This document shows positions 1-6,221 of a DNA stretch of 6,221 nt, piece by piece. The notes beneath the pieces were generated by a model, which did not search any database, was not told the DNA's origin, and saw nothing but the letters and a program-made list of their open reading frames with translations. The position numbers and the translations under genes were made by a program. Source of the DNA: Opitutaceae bacterium (lineage in GTDB: Bacteria; Verrucomicrobiota; Verrucomicrobiia; Opitutales; Opitutaceae); contig JAESUN010000096.1 of NCBI GenBank assembly GCA_016763045.1, positions 1 to 6,221 of the forward strand, given 5' to 3'. The first letter of the stretch is position 1; every line of letters starts with the position of its first letter.

Positions 1-137
1 AAAAAAAGGTCTTCAAGGATACCCTAGAAAGAAATGGAATTCAGTGCATTCACTTACTCTTAAGAGCCGCTTCGTCCCAAGAGACAAGCTTCAGTCCATC
101 TACCTCCAATTTTCATCCGCCCTCTCATCACAATGAG
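1..137. other. Region downstream of menB with no supported gene
   Basis: No minus-strand frame continues from menB to the window edge, so the next minus-strand gene, if any, starts outside. On the plus strand two frames are open from the left edge. One ends with TGA at 134-136, two bases before the menB stop, and the other ends with TAG at 183-185 inside menB. Either could be the tail of a convergent gene, but neither shows a recognisable domain. A perfect 10-base palindrome lies at 57-66. Positions 1-7 are an A run, which reads as a T run on the menB strand, but no convincing hairpin precedes it, so I do not call a terminator. Confidence 0.5.
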
Positions 138-977
138 TTAAGGCAACCAGGGAAATTGTTTAAAATCGGGCTCTCGTTTCTCTAGAAAAGCCTGTTTTCC
201 TTCATTACCTTCCTCACTCATATAGTAGAGCATGGTTGCATTTCCCGCCAGTTCTTGGATTCCTGCCTGCCCATCGCAATCCGCATTAAAGGCAGACTTC
301 AGACACCTGATCGCAATAGGACTTTTGGAAAGAACTTCCTTTGCCCATTGGATACCTTCGGCTTCCAATTCATCAATTGGAACAATCTTATTAACCAATC
401 CCATCTCAAAAGCTTCTTGGGCTCCGTATTGACGACATAAATACCAAATTTCTCTTGCCTTCTTCTGCCCCACGATACGCGCCAGATAACTCGCTCCAAA
501 CCCACCATCAAAACTCCCAACCTTAGGTCCAGTCTGACCAAAAATCGCATTATCGGCTGCAATTGTCATATCGCATAACACATGCAAAACATGCCCTCCT
601 CCGATCGCATAACCAGACACTAACGCAATAATCACCTTTGGCATTGAGCGAATCAAACGTTGAAGATCTAACACATTGAGACGGGGAACCCCATCCGCTC
701 CGACATATCCGGCCTTTCCACGAATGCTCTGATCTCCACCCGAACAGAAGGCATACTTTCCATCAGTATGAGGACCTGCGCCAGTTAATAAAACAACCCC
801 AATTGAAGGATCCTCCCGTGCATCGCAAAACGCTTCATACATTTCAAAGACTGTTTCAGGCCTAAAGGCATTGCGTTTATGAGGGCGATTGATCGTCACC
901 TTTGCGATGCCATCCCATTTGTGATATAGGATATCTTCGTATTTTTTTACCTCTTTCCAATCTGCCTTCATGATCAA
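138..977 (-). CDS. menB: 1,4-dihydroxy-2-naphthoyl-CoA synthase (naphthoate synthase)
   Basis: MenB is a cytosolic crotonase-fold enzyme that closes the ring of o-succinylbenzoyl-CoA by a Dieckmann-type condensation, giving 1,4-dihydroxy-2-naphthoyl-CoA in menaquinone synthesis. The 279-residue product matches the family along its whole length and at its usual size. Visible are the [12 protein letters not shown]oA-binding start (29-40), CSGGDQ (78-83) and [12 protein letters not shown] (121-132), which form the oxyanion-hole region, and [12 protein letters not shown] (148-159). The C-terminal lid contains YYM near 251-253 and ends REPDFKQF. Asp157 and Tyr252 line up with the catalytic Asp and Tyr of E. 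coli MenB. Gly150 places it in the group that uses external bicarbonate as catalytic base, whereas the other group has Asp there. The start is uncertain. TTG at 977 has GGAG exactly 8 bases upstream. An ATG two codons later (971) would have 14-base spacing. menB is the last men gene of the cluster, 25 bases after menD. Confidence 0.97.
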   Translation of the reverse strand: MIMKADWKEVKKYEDILYHKWDGIAKVTINRPHKRNAFRPETVFEMYEAFCDAREDPSIGVVLLTGAGPHTDGKYAFCSGGDQSIRGKAGYVGADGVPRLNVLDLQRLIRSMPKVIIALVSGYAIGGGHVLHVLCDMTIAADNAIFGQTGPKVGSFDGGFGASYLARIVGQKKAREIWYLCRQYGAQEAFEMGLVNKIVPIDELEAEGIQWAKEVLSKSPIAIRCLKSAFNADCDGQAGIQELAGNATMLYYMSEEGNEGKQAFLEKREPDFKQFPWLP

Positions 978-984
978 TATAAAT

Positions 985-989
985 TCTCC
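985..989 (-). promoter_or_regulatory. Shine-Dalgarno site of menB
   Basis: The minus strand reads GGAGA here. GGAG lies 8 bases before the TTG at 977 and 14 bases before the ATG at 971. The spacing favours the TTG as the start and is the reason the longer menB was chosen. It lies inside the 25-base menD-menB gap, so menB has its own ribosome entry. Confidence 0.6.
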
Positions 990-1002
990 ACTTTAAACGT
1001 TA

Positions 1003-2781
1003 CTAAACTGCTAAAGAAGCAGCCACTTTATCCAATAATTCTCGCCGTAAAACAGTATCTTTCTTTCGATTTGTCTGAATTTCCAAAACACGAATCCCCG
1101 AAGAAGGGAGATCACTAACGGCTTTTCGAAAGTGTTTCCAGTCCCGTAGAATGCGATGCGAGACACCATAGCTCTGACATAATTTTGAAAAATCAACATC
1201 CTGGGGAGTCGCAAAATATTTTTCAAACGGAGGATTAAAGCGAGACACAGGTAACATTTCAAAAATGCCTCCACCATTATTATTAATGAGAACAATGGTT
1301 AAACTACCTTTAAAAGAACGTTTCGCAAGAAAACCATTTGTGTCATGAAGCAAAGCTAGATCTCCCGTCAGCAAAACGGATGGTTTATTTCGATGCGCCA
1401 GACCTAAGGCAGTTGAAAGTATCCCGTCGATCCCATTTGCGCCACGATTGAAAAACGGCCGAACCTTTCGATTCGATTGTGACCAGAAAAACTCCATATC
1501 CCGAACAGGCATACTGTTCGAGATGAATAAGGGTGTTTCCCTTTGCAAACACTTGGACAGCTCAAAAGCAACCTTTCCTTCAAATGCAAATTCTGTAGCC
1601 CCCAATGTTCTACCAATTTTCAAACGTGCGGAACGATCAACCTGCAACCAGCTTTCCAAATAGGTCTTCTTTCTTTTCCTTTTTGTTTCAACCAGTTCTC
1701 TCAAGCACCCTACGGGCAAGTTTAGATGACGAGACTTCGTATGTAAGGGATCCAGATTATCAACTGATGGATCCGTGAAAAGAATCCGAGCATTACTCTG
1801 TCCGAGCCATTCCCGCAGTGTTTTACTGGTGGGCAATGGCCCCAAGCAAAGAATTTCATCGGGGTTTAAGGTCGCTGCCAGTGACGCATTACGTAAAATA
1901 GCTTCATAATGGACAATCGGAGCAAACCCCTTTCGTCCAATATTCCGGAGTGGATTTAATCCCTCAGCTAACACAGGCCAGCCAAGTTTGTTTGCAAGAA
2001 CAGCCACGTCCTCCACATAGGATTCGGGGTCATCCGGTTCAGCGGGACCCGCAATAATAATACCACGGGATGATTTCCCAAAACCTGAAGGCAAAGAACG
2101 ATGACTAAAAACCACACTGCCCTCACTTTCCTCCAGATGATCAAAAAAATCATCCACTATCTCCACAGACAAAGGCTCCTCTCTGTCCTTTTCTGAAATC
2201 GGTGAGAGAGGATCTCTAAAGGGAATATTCAGATGAACAGGCCCTCTTTTGCTAGCCATGCTTCGATCACTCGCATGCATAATTGTCTGCCTCAAATAGG
2301 CAAAAAGAGACGATTTACATTCCGGCAAAGCAAGCTCTACCTGCCAGCGCGGATACGCACCATAAAGTTTCACTTGATCGATGGTTTGCCCCGCATGGCA
2401 ATTGCGCAACTCAGGGGGACGATCGGCCGTCAAAATGAGCAATGAAACACCTGCTTCACTTGCCTCAATTACAGCAGGAAAAAAATTAGCCGCAGCCGTT
2501 CCTGAAGTACAAACGAGCACCACTGGTCGTTTTTCTCTTTTTGCACATCCTAGGGCAAAAAAACCAGCCGATCTTTCGTCCAATAATGAAATCGCTTCGA
2601 TGCAAGTATTTTTGGTAAACGCAAAGGTCAATGGAGCTGAACGAGCACCAGGACAAATTACCGCCGTCTTAATCCCCAAGCGAGCCAGTGTCTCGACAAT
2701 AATCCAACTCCACACCTCATTTGTGTTCACAAATTTCGGAATTATTTTTCCTTTTAGAGAATGAGTATGTTTAACAGCCAT
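1003..2781 (-). CDS. menD: 2-succinyl-5-enolpyruvyl-6-hydroxy-3-cyclohexene-1-carboxylate (SEPHCHC) synthase
   Basis: MenD is a thiamine-diphosphate enzyme. It decarboxylates 2-oxoglutarate and adds the resulting succinyl-semialdehyde unit to isochorismate, the first committed step of menaquinone synthesis. The 592-residue product is full length. The N-terminal pyrimidine-binding domain shows CPGARSAPL (43-51), DERSAGFFALG (68-78) with the likely cofactor-activating Glu69, and TADRPPELRNCHAGQTIDQ (118-136). A central domain follows. The C-terminal diphosphate-binding domain has SNSMPVRD (421-428), NRGANGIDG (445-453), and the metal/ThDP motif from GDLALLHD (473-480) to NNNGGGIFEMLP (500-511). 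The ATG at 2781 follows the menF stop codon by one base (TAAG-ATG), which suggests translational coupling. A GGAG lies about 13 bases upstream, rather far. The product has about 16 residues before the usual MenD start (around NEVWSWIIVE), so a GTG further in cannot be excluded. It acts directly on the product of the upstream gene. Confidence 0.97.
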   Translation of the reverse strand: MAVKHTHSLKGKIIPKFVNTNEVWSWIIVETLARLGIKTAVICPGARSAPLTFAFTKNTCIEAISLLDERSAGFFALGCAKREKRPVVLVCTSGTAAANFFPAVIEASEAGVSLLILTADRPPELRNCHAGQTIDQVKLYGAYPRWQVELALPECKSSLFAYLRQTIMHASDRSMASKRGPVHLNIPFRDPLSPISEKDREEPLSVEIVDDFFDHLEESEGSVVFSHRSLPSGFGKSSRGIIIAGPAEPDDPESYVEDVAVLANKLGWPVLAEGLNPLRNIGRKGFAPIVHYEAILRNASLAATLNPDEILCLGPLPTSKTLREWLGQSNARILFTDPSVDNLDPLHTKSRHLNLPVGCLRELVETKRKRKKTYLESWLQVDRSARLKIGRTLGATEFAFEGKVAFELSKCLQRETPLFISNSMPVRDMEFFWSQSNRKVRPFFNRGANGIDGILSTALGLAHRNKPSVLLTGDLALLHDTNGFLAKRSFKGSLTIVLINNNGGGIFEMLPVSRFNPPFEKYFATPQDVDFSKLCQSYGVSHRILRDWKHFRKAVSDLPSSGIRVLEIQTNRKKDTVLRRELLDKVAASLAV

Positions 2782-2782
2782 C

Positions 2783-3415
2783 TTACAAGAGGTTCTCCAA
2801 TAACGCCTTTAATTTCCAGTTTGTCTCTGCTAATTCTTTTTCAGGATCAGAACCGGCCACGATTCCATTGCCCGCAAAAGCTGTAGCCGTTGCACCATCA
2901 ATTAAAGCCGAACGAATACCCACAACAAACTCTCCTTCTCCCTTTGAGTCAATCCATCCAATCGGCGCTGCGTATAGCCCGCGATCAAACGATTCCAGAG
3001 AAGGAATATGTTTACAAGCGGCTTCACGAGGTGTTCCTCCAACAGCAGGTGTTGGATGGAGTTCCTTGAGCACATCTAGAATATGAATCCCGGCATCAAC
3101 CTCTCCTAATAAAGAAGTATGCAGATGCTGAATATTCGCCAATTGCAGTAAACTAGGACGTGAAGTAGACTTCACTTCCAGCCCCAGTTTGCCCAATCGT
3201 CGAATAATTGATTCCAAAACGATCTGGTGCTCTCTTAGGTCTTTCTCACTATGAAGTAAATCCCTCCCAAGACTAGCATCTTCAGAAGCAGACTTTCCTC
3301 TGGGGGCTGATCCCGCAATCGCTTTTGTTTCGAGACCTTTTTCGGAAATTTTCACCAATCGTTCTGGAGTCGCTCCGATAACTCTGCCCCATTCCATTTC
3401 CAATGGAAAAGGCAT
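2783..3415 (-). CDS. menF: Isochorismate synthase, C-terminal part (downstream of frameshift)
   Basis: This frame carries the second half of the chorismate-binding domain that begins in the gene piece just upstream. Homology starts at IGATPERL (first base at 3379), whose Glu corresponds to the general acid of MenF/EntC. It continues through AIAGSAPRG (32-40), SEKDLREHQIVLE, QHLHTSL (96-102), HPTPAVGGTPREAA (120-133), GLYAAPIGW (146-154) and the metal-binding EKELAETNWK (192-201) near the end. The first twelve residues, encoded from the ATG at 3415, are an out-of-frame reading of sequence that belongs to the upstream piece. That ATG has no Shine-Dalgarno site, so it is unlikely to be a real start. 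The part lacks the catalytic lysine and should not be active alone. Read with the upstream piece it gives a protein of about 478 residues, normal for the family. Its TAA stop is one base from the menD start. Confidence 0.85.
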   Translation of the reverse strand: MPFPLEMEWGRVIGATPERLVKISEKGLETKAIAGSAPRGKSASEDASLGRDLLHSEKDLREHQIVLESIIRRLGKLGLEVKSTSRPSLLQLANIQHLHTSLLGEVDAGIHILDVLKELHPTPAVGGTPREAACKHIPSLESFDRGLYAAPIGWIDSKGEGEFVVGIRSALIDGATATAFAGNGIVAGSDPEKELAETNWKLKALLENLL

Positions 3416-4220
3416 AACAATCTGAAAAGCGTTCTCTCAACTTATTTAACGCTTTCAAAGGGTGGAATATTTCGGAAGCCTTTAATTCAACGGCTCTAGC
3501 CAAAACTATCTTCTCAAAGACACCTTCCTCTATAAGAGAAAGAGCTTGTGTGACAGCCTCCACAAAGCCCTCATTTTTCCCCACGTCCGAGATCTCAATC
3601 TTTTTTCCTTCCTCCACAACAGTTTTATCTAACAGAGAAGCCGACTGAAAATAATCAAAGGCCGAAAATTTTGAATGAGCCTTCCAAACACGTTCCACCA
3701 ACAATTCGATATCTGAATTTTCTTCCAAGAGAAAATTCGCAACAGCCACACAGGTATTTCCAGATCGAGAAACCTGCCAACGAGGAACAAAGAGCAAAGC
3801 AGACGGAAAAGGGAATTTCCCCTCAGGTTGATCATAAAACGAAAAACCAGCAAAAAAATGAGGCCCAGAAAAGGGTAAGGATAAATCACCTACAGAAGTT
3901 GTATTCTCCAGTACCTCTGTAACAAATCGACGAGCAGACGAAAAGCGTGAGACATCATCCCCTTCTAGCGTAAATGAAAGAACAGCTTCCGCTCCCGCTA
4001 CAGCAAAGGACTCACTGGGTCTCTCACAATAGAAATGTAGTTCATCTGGTTCATAGATAGACTCTAGCACCGCCAGAGGGTCGAGATGATCCACCTCCAC
4101 TGAGATACTGATCAATTCGCTCTTTCCCTTAGCCGTAACACTTTCCTGCGAATGTTCTAAAAAAACACGGAATGCTTCTTTAGAATGCTCTTCGCCTGGT
4201 GCTAGTGGTAATTTTTTCAA
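3282..4220 (-). CDS. menF: Isochorismate synthase, N-terminal part (frameshifted)
   Basis: Isochorismate synthase isomerises chorismate to isochorismate with magnesium and supplies MenD. This frame holds the N-terminal half: the DHLDPLAVLE segment (44-53), FYCERPSESFAVAGAEAV (63-80), FFAGFSFYD (122-130), a PRWQVSR strand (146-152) and the start of the catalytic domain with EKIVLARAVEL (236-246). Lys237 corresponds to the catalytic base of MenF/EntC. Family-like sequence ends at CYAFSIGNGMG (268-278). The last 32 or so residues, to the stop at 3282, do not resemble the family and are out-of-frame reading. The start is TTG at 4220: the frame is closed by a stop at 4241-4239 and there is no ATG between. 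Only a weak GAG precedes it. MenF is preferred over EntC/DhbC because menD and menB follow immediately. The gene lies 77 bases downstream of metG. Confidence 0.88.
   Translation of the reverse strand: MKKLPLAPGEEHSKEAFRVFLEHSQESVTAKGKSELISISVEVDHLDPLAVLESIYEPDELHFYCERPSESFAVAGAEAVLSFTLEGDDVSRFSSARRFVTEVLENTTSVGDLSLPFSGPHFFAGFSFYDQPEGKFPFPSALLFVPRWQVSRSGNTCVAVANFLLEENSDIELLVERVWKAHSKFSAFDYFQSASLLDKTVVEEGKKIEISDVGKNEGFVEAVTQALSLIEEGVFEKIVLARAVELKASEIFHPLKALNKLRERFSDCYAFSIGNGMGQSYRSDSRTIGENFRKRSRNKSDCGISPQRKVCF
3378..3390 (-). other. Probable frameshift point within menF
   Basis: The upstream frame is family-like through GNGMG, and the downstream frame is family-like from IGATPERL, so the switch lies here. 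Removing one base restores a single reading frame. If the G run at 3387-3390 (CCCC on the plus strand) is one G too long, the reading becomes GNGMG-RV-IGATPE. Alternatively two bases were lost near 3380-3381, giving a GQS-x-IGATPE reading. The first explanation needs only one change in a short homopolymer. No other disruption is seen in the gene. Confidence 0.8.
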
Positions 4221-4297
4221 GTTACTCTGTTTTTGTGATCAAACACTTCCCGAAAAACAAGGAACCTTTTGTCAACCATCTCGCCTTACCAATAGAA

Positions 4298-5836
4298 TCA
4301 ACCTGAAGTTTCCGGACGTGGAAAGAGAATTGTTTTACCTGCAACTCTTCCTCCAACCAAAGTATTTGACCATTCGAGAGATTCTTTCCATGAAACAGAA
4401 GACTCTTGGCCCCCTAGGAGCCGTGGAATCTTATTCGCAATCTCAGGCATCACCGGAGCCAATAGCAAAGAGGCAAGACGCAGACTTTCAGCCATTGTCC
4501 CCAAAGTTGTTTTGAGCAAACTCTGCTCCTTTGCATCTTCAGACTTTGCCAATTTCCATGGTGCCCGTTGCTCGGCATAACGATTAATCGAACGAATGAA
4601 TTGAAAAGTTTTTTCCAGGCCTTGGTGAAATTGAAAGCCCTCAAACAATCGCAAAACTTCGTCTCGGGTTTCTCCCCAAGATTTCTGTAACTCTTTTTCG
4701 GTATCCTCTTCTAATTCAATCGAAGGGACAGTCCCATCCACATAACGAGCCGTCATATTCAACGTCCTATTTAGAAGGTTACCCAAGTCATTCCCTAGAT
4801 CATTATTGTAACGACTGAGAAACAACTCTGTGGAAAATTCACTATCCTGCCCAACATTCATTTCACGTGTTACAAAATAGCGAAAAGAATCCACACCGAA
4901 TTGGTCGATGAGATCCAAAGGATCAATCACCTCTCCAGTGCTCTTCGACATTTTCTGCCCCGATTTCAACCACCACCCATGAACCAGCAACGCTTTGGGA
5001 AGAGGAATCCCACATGCCTTCAACATGATAGGCCAATACACCCCATGCGATGGGACCAGGATATCCTTACCGATCACATGAAAGTCTGCAGGCCAATTCT
5101 TCTCAAAATCAGCCGTTCCAAAACCAACAGCTGAGATGTAGTTCACCAGAGCGTCAAACCAGACATACGTTACGTAGTCTTTATCAAAGGGAAGCTCAAT
5201 CCCCCACTCCAATCGTTCTCGGGGACGAGAAATACATAAGTCGTTAATGGGTTCCTTTAAGAACTCCTGTATTTGCTTCAACCGATAACGTGGTACGATA
5301 AAATTTTCGTTTTCCTTTAAATAACCAATTAACCAGTCCTGATATTCGCTCAGTTTGAAGAAATAGTTTTTCTCCGCTATTTCAGTTACTTCCCCATAGA
5401 TTTCTGGCCATTCTCCATTAACCTTATCCTTTTCCTGGAGAAACTGCTCCGCTCTGGTGCTATAATAACCAGTGTATTCGGCTTCATAGATTTGACCATC
5501 ATCATAAAGTTTTTGAAGCAAAGCGCGAACAACCGAAGTATGTCTCTCCTCTGTCGTCCGAATGAAATCATCATTCGAAATCAAAAGCTTTTCACAGAGG
5601 CCTTTAAAGGCGACGGCGGCTTCATCACATAGCTCAATGGGCTCAATCCCCCTCTGACGAGCAGATTGCTGTACCTTTTGCCCATGCTCATCTATTCCAG
5701 TCAAAAAATGCACCTGATCTCCCATCAGCCGACGAAAGCGGGCGATGACATCTGTCAAAACTTTTTCATAGGCATGCCCCAAGTGAGGAGCCCCATTGGC
5801 ATAATCAATAGCAGTTGTTATATAGAAATTCTTCAT
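4298..5836 (-). CDS. metG: Methionyl-tRNA synthetase, short zinc-less form
   Basis: MetRS charges tRNA-Met with methionine in the cytosol for initiation and elongation. The protein opens FYITTAIDYANGAPHLGHAYEK, with PHLGH (17-21) as the class I HIGH motif. It then shows FLTGIDEHGQKVQ (44-56), YVWFDALVNY (224-233), the IGKDI segment (255-259) and KMSKSTG (295-301). The all-alpha anticodon-binding domain contains LGNLLNR (351-357) and RAPWKLAK (424-431), whose Trp427 matches the anticodon-reading Trp of E. coli MetRS. The 512-residue protein ends soon after this domain, so it lacks the C-terminal tRNA-binding (Trbp111-like) domain. The connective insert (about 118-160) has no zinc ligands. The ATG at 5836 is chosen because the family starts right at this point. 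The frame stays open upstream to a TTG at 5878, which would add 14 residues without similarity. An AGAG lies about 9 bases before the ATG. It is the first gene of the minus-strand cluster. Confidence 0.97.
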   Translation of the reverse strand: MKNFYITTAIDYANGAPHLGHAYEKVLTDVIARFRRLMGDQVHFLTGIDEHGQKVQQSARQRGIEPIELCDEAAVAFKGLCEKLLISNDDFIRTTEERHTSVVRALLQKLYDDGQIYEAEYTGYYSTRAEQFLQEKDKVNGEWPEIYGEVTEIAEKNYFFKLSEYQDWLIGYLKENENFIVPRYRLKQIQEFLKEPINDLCISRPRERLEWGIELPFDKDYVTYVWFDALVNYISAVGFGTADFEKNWPADFHVIGKDILVPSHGVYWPIMLKACGIPLPKALLVHGWWLKSGQKMSKSTGEVIDPLDLIDQFGVDSFRYFVTREMNVGQDSEFSTELFLSRYNNDLGNDLGNLLNRTLNMTARYVDGTVPSIELEEDTEKELQKSWGETRDEVLRLFEGFQFHQGLEKTFQFIRSINRYAEQRAPWKLAKSEDAKEQSLLKTTLGTMAESLRLASLLLAPVMPEIANKIPRLLGGQESSVSWKESLEWSNTLVGGRVAGKTILFPRPETSG

Positions 5837-5928
5837 TCGGATAAGCTCTAATGCAAAACCTGAGACAGTAGCTGGCAAAAGGCCGCCCGCAATCTCAAAA
5901 AAACTGATCCTCCGAATAACTCAAAGAA

Positions 5929-5940
5929 CCTCGTCCGAGG
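5929..5940. repeat. Small GC-rich inverted repeat upstream of metG
   Basis: CCTCG and CGAGG flank a two-base spacer. It could form a 5-pair hairpin in the metG leader or be a protein-binding dyad. There is no T run directly after it on the metG strand, so it does not look like an intrinsic terminator for that gene. Confidence 0.3.
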
Positions 5941-6021
5941 CACTTTTCATTCAAATAAGGGAAAAAAGGAAAACCAAAGCCTCATTGATTTCATTGCAGA
6001 TTCAGTGAGTGAGGAAACTTG

Positions 6022-6041
6022 GAGAATTGACAGAAATTCTC
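6022..6041 (+). repeat. Inverted repeat just before the ABC ATPase start
   Basis: GAGAATT and AATTCTC are perfect inverted copies separated by six bases, ending three bases before the ATG at 6045. The left arm includes part of the only GGAG (6021-6024) near this gene. It may be an operator dyad or an RNA hairpin in the ribosome-binding region. Confidence 0.5.
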
Positions 6042-6044
6042 TTT

Positions 6045-6221
6045 ATGAGTTTTTTCCTTCCAAAAGGAAAAGCTATCATACCTCACCTCCAAGTCAAAAA
6101 TCTCTCCATCGCCTTTAATAAAGGCCGTTCTTCCTCACCTTCTCTACCGGTTGTTTCGGACGTTTCTTTTGATGTAAAGAAAGGTGAAACGCTGGACATT
6201 GTCGGCGAAAGCGGTGCAGGC
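6045..6221 (+). CDS. ABC transporter ATP-binding protein, oligopeptide/dipeptide type (5' part only)
   Basis: The first 59 codons of an ABC ATPase are present, and the window ends inside the gene. HLQVKNLSIAF (14-24) is the usual first strand. VVSDVSFDVKKGETL (36-50) is followed by DIVGESGAG (51-59), the Walker A P-loop cut just before the expected Lys-Ser. The GETL-x-IVGESG-x-G wording is typical of OppD/DppD-type subunits of peptide or nickel importers, which power uptake from the cytoplasmic face of the membrane. Permeases and binding protein would be expected outside the window, and the substrate cannot be told. Residue 51 is Asp, where Gly or Ala is common. The ATG at 6045 has no good Shine-Dalgarno site. 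An in-frame TTG at 6027 is an alternative start. The gene is divergent from metG and probably unrelated to it. Confidence 0.85.
   Translation, partial: MSFFLPKGKAIIPHLQVKNLSIAFNKGRSSSPSLPVVSDVSFDVKKGETLDIVGESGAG
6052..6071 (+). repeat. Perfect 8-base inverted repeat inside the first codons of the ABC ATPase
   Basis: TTTTCCTT and AAGGAAAA flank a four-base spacer, giving a perfect 8-pair stem starting 7 bases after the A of the ATG. With the dyad at 6022-6041 it brackets the start codon. The stem is AT-rich and may be chance, or it may limit translation initiation. Confidence 0.45.

Larger units (their letters stand above)
5837..6044. promoter_or_regulatory. Divergent intergenic region between metG and the ABC ATPase
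   Basis: Both flanking genes read outward from here, so promoters for both must lie in or near this 208-base stretch. No -35/-10 pair with good spacing could be recognised on either strand. A TTGACA at 6027-6032 (plus) has no matching -10 box at 16-18 bases. The region holds a short GC hairpin at 5929-5940 and a 7-base inverted repeat at 6022-6041. I see no T-box element upstream of metG and no RNA gene. Confidence 0.4.

Noticed and set aside
57..66. Perfect palindrome CTCTTAAGAG downstream of menB as a terminator or operator.
   Set aside because: There is no loop, no T run and no second copy. A 10-base palindrome is compatible with chance.
1..185. Plus-strand frames open from the left edge, ending at 136 and at 185, possibly the tail of a convergent gene.
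   Set aside because: Both frames are open, neither shows a recognisable domain, and the visible part is at most about 60 codons. The stretch is too short to choose between them or to call a gene.
299..562. Long alternative frames inside menB, menD, menF and metG on both strands.
   Set aside because: They lie fully within genes with strong family similarity and show no protein-like motifs of their own.
4221..4297. Terminator or promoter between metG and menF (AAGG-TT-CCTT followed by a short T run, and a TTGACA on the minus strand).
   Set aside because: The stem is four pairs with a two-base loop and a mismatch below it, and the TTGACA has no -10 box at proper spacing.
5837..5878. Extension of MetRS by 14 residues from a TTG at 5878.
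   Set aside because: MetRS proteins begin right at the MKNFYITT segment. The extension has no similarity and no better ribosome-binding site.
1..6221. CRISPR arrays, insertion sequences, tRNA or rRNA genes, phage or defence genes.
   Set aside because: No spaced direct repeats, transposase-like frames, cloverleaf-like stretches or defence domains were seen. The window is almost fully covered by housekeeping genes.

Overview
The window looks like ordinary bacterial chromosome of moderate GC content. One strand (minus) is tightly packed with metG followed by three menaquinone genes in the order metG, menF, menD, menB. At the right edge the start of an ABC-transporter ATPase runs the other way. 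The organism makes menaquinone by the classical chorismate, isochorismate, o-succinylbenzoate route. The methionyl-tRNA synthetase is a short form with no zinc-binding cysteines and no C-terminal tRNA-binding domain, and two genes appear to start at TTG. From memory this combination resembles Verrucomicrobiota (Opitutia-like). That is a tentative inference, because nothing here is a firm taxonomic marker.

Layout from left to right. Positions 1-137 hold no gene I can support. menB (138-977, minus) encodes 1,4-dihydroxy-2-naphthoyl-CoA synthase. menD (1003-2781, minus) encodes SEPHCHC synthase. The isochorismate synthase gene menF (2783-4220, minus) is split by a frameshift near 3378-3390 into an N-terminal and a C-terminal reading frame. 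metG (4298-5836, minus) encodes methionyl-tRNA synthetase. Positions 5837-6044 are a divergent intergenic region with small dyads. From 6045 to the right edge (plus) is the first part of an oligopeptide/dipeptide-type ABC ATPase, cut off inside its Walker A motif.

How the genes work together: MenF isomerises chorismate to isochorismate. MenD adds the succinyl-semialdehyde unit from 2-oxoglutarate. MenB later closes the naphthoate ring. menH, menC, menE and menA are not in the window and must lie elsewhere if the pathway is complete. Gaps of 1 and 25 bases between menF, menD and menB argue for one transcript. metG lies only 77 bases upstream on the same strand and may be co-transcribed.

I did not find an undescribed biological system. 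The points most worth a second look are the menF frameshift, which separates the two catalytic residues, the zinc-less MetRS, and a pair of hairpins bracketing the start codon of the ABC ATPase.
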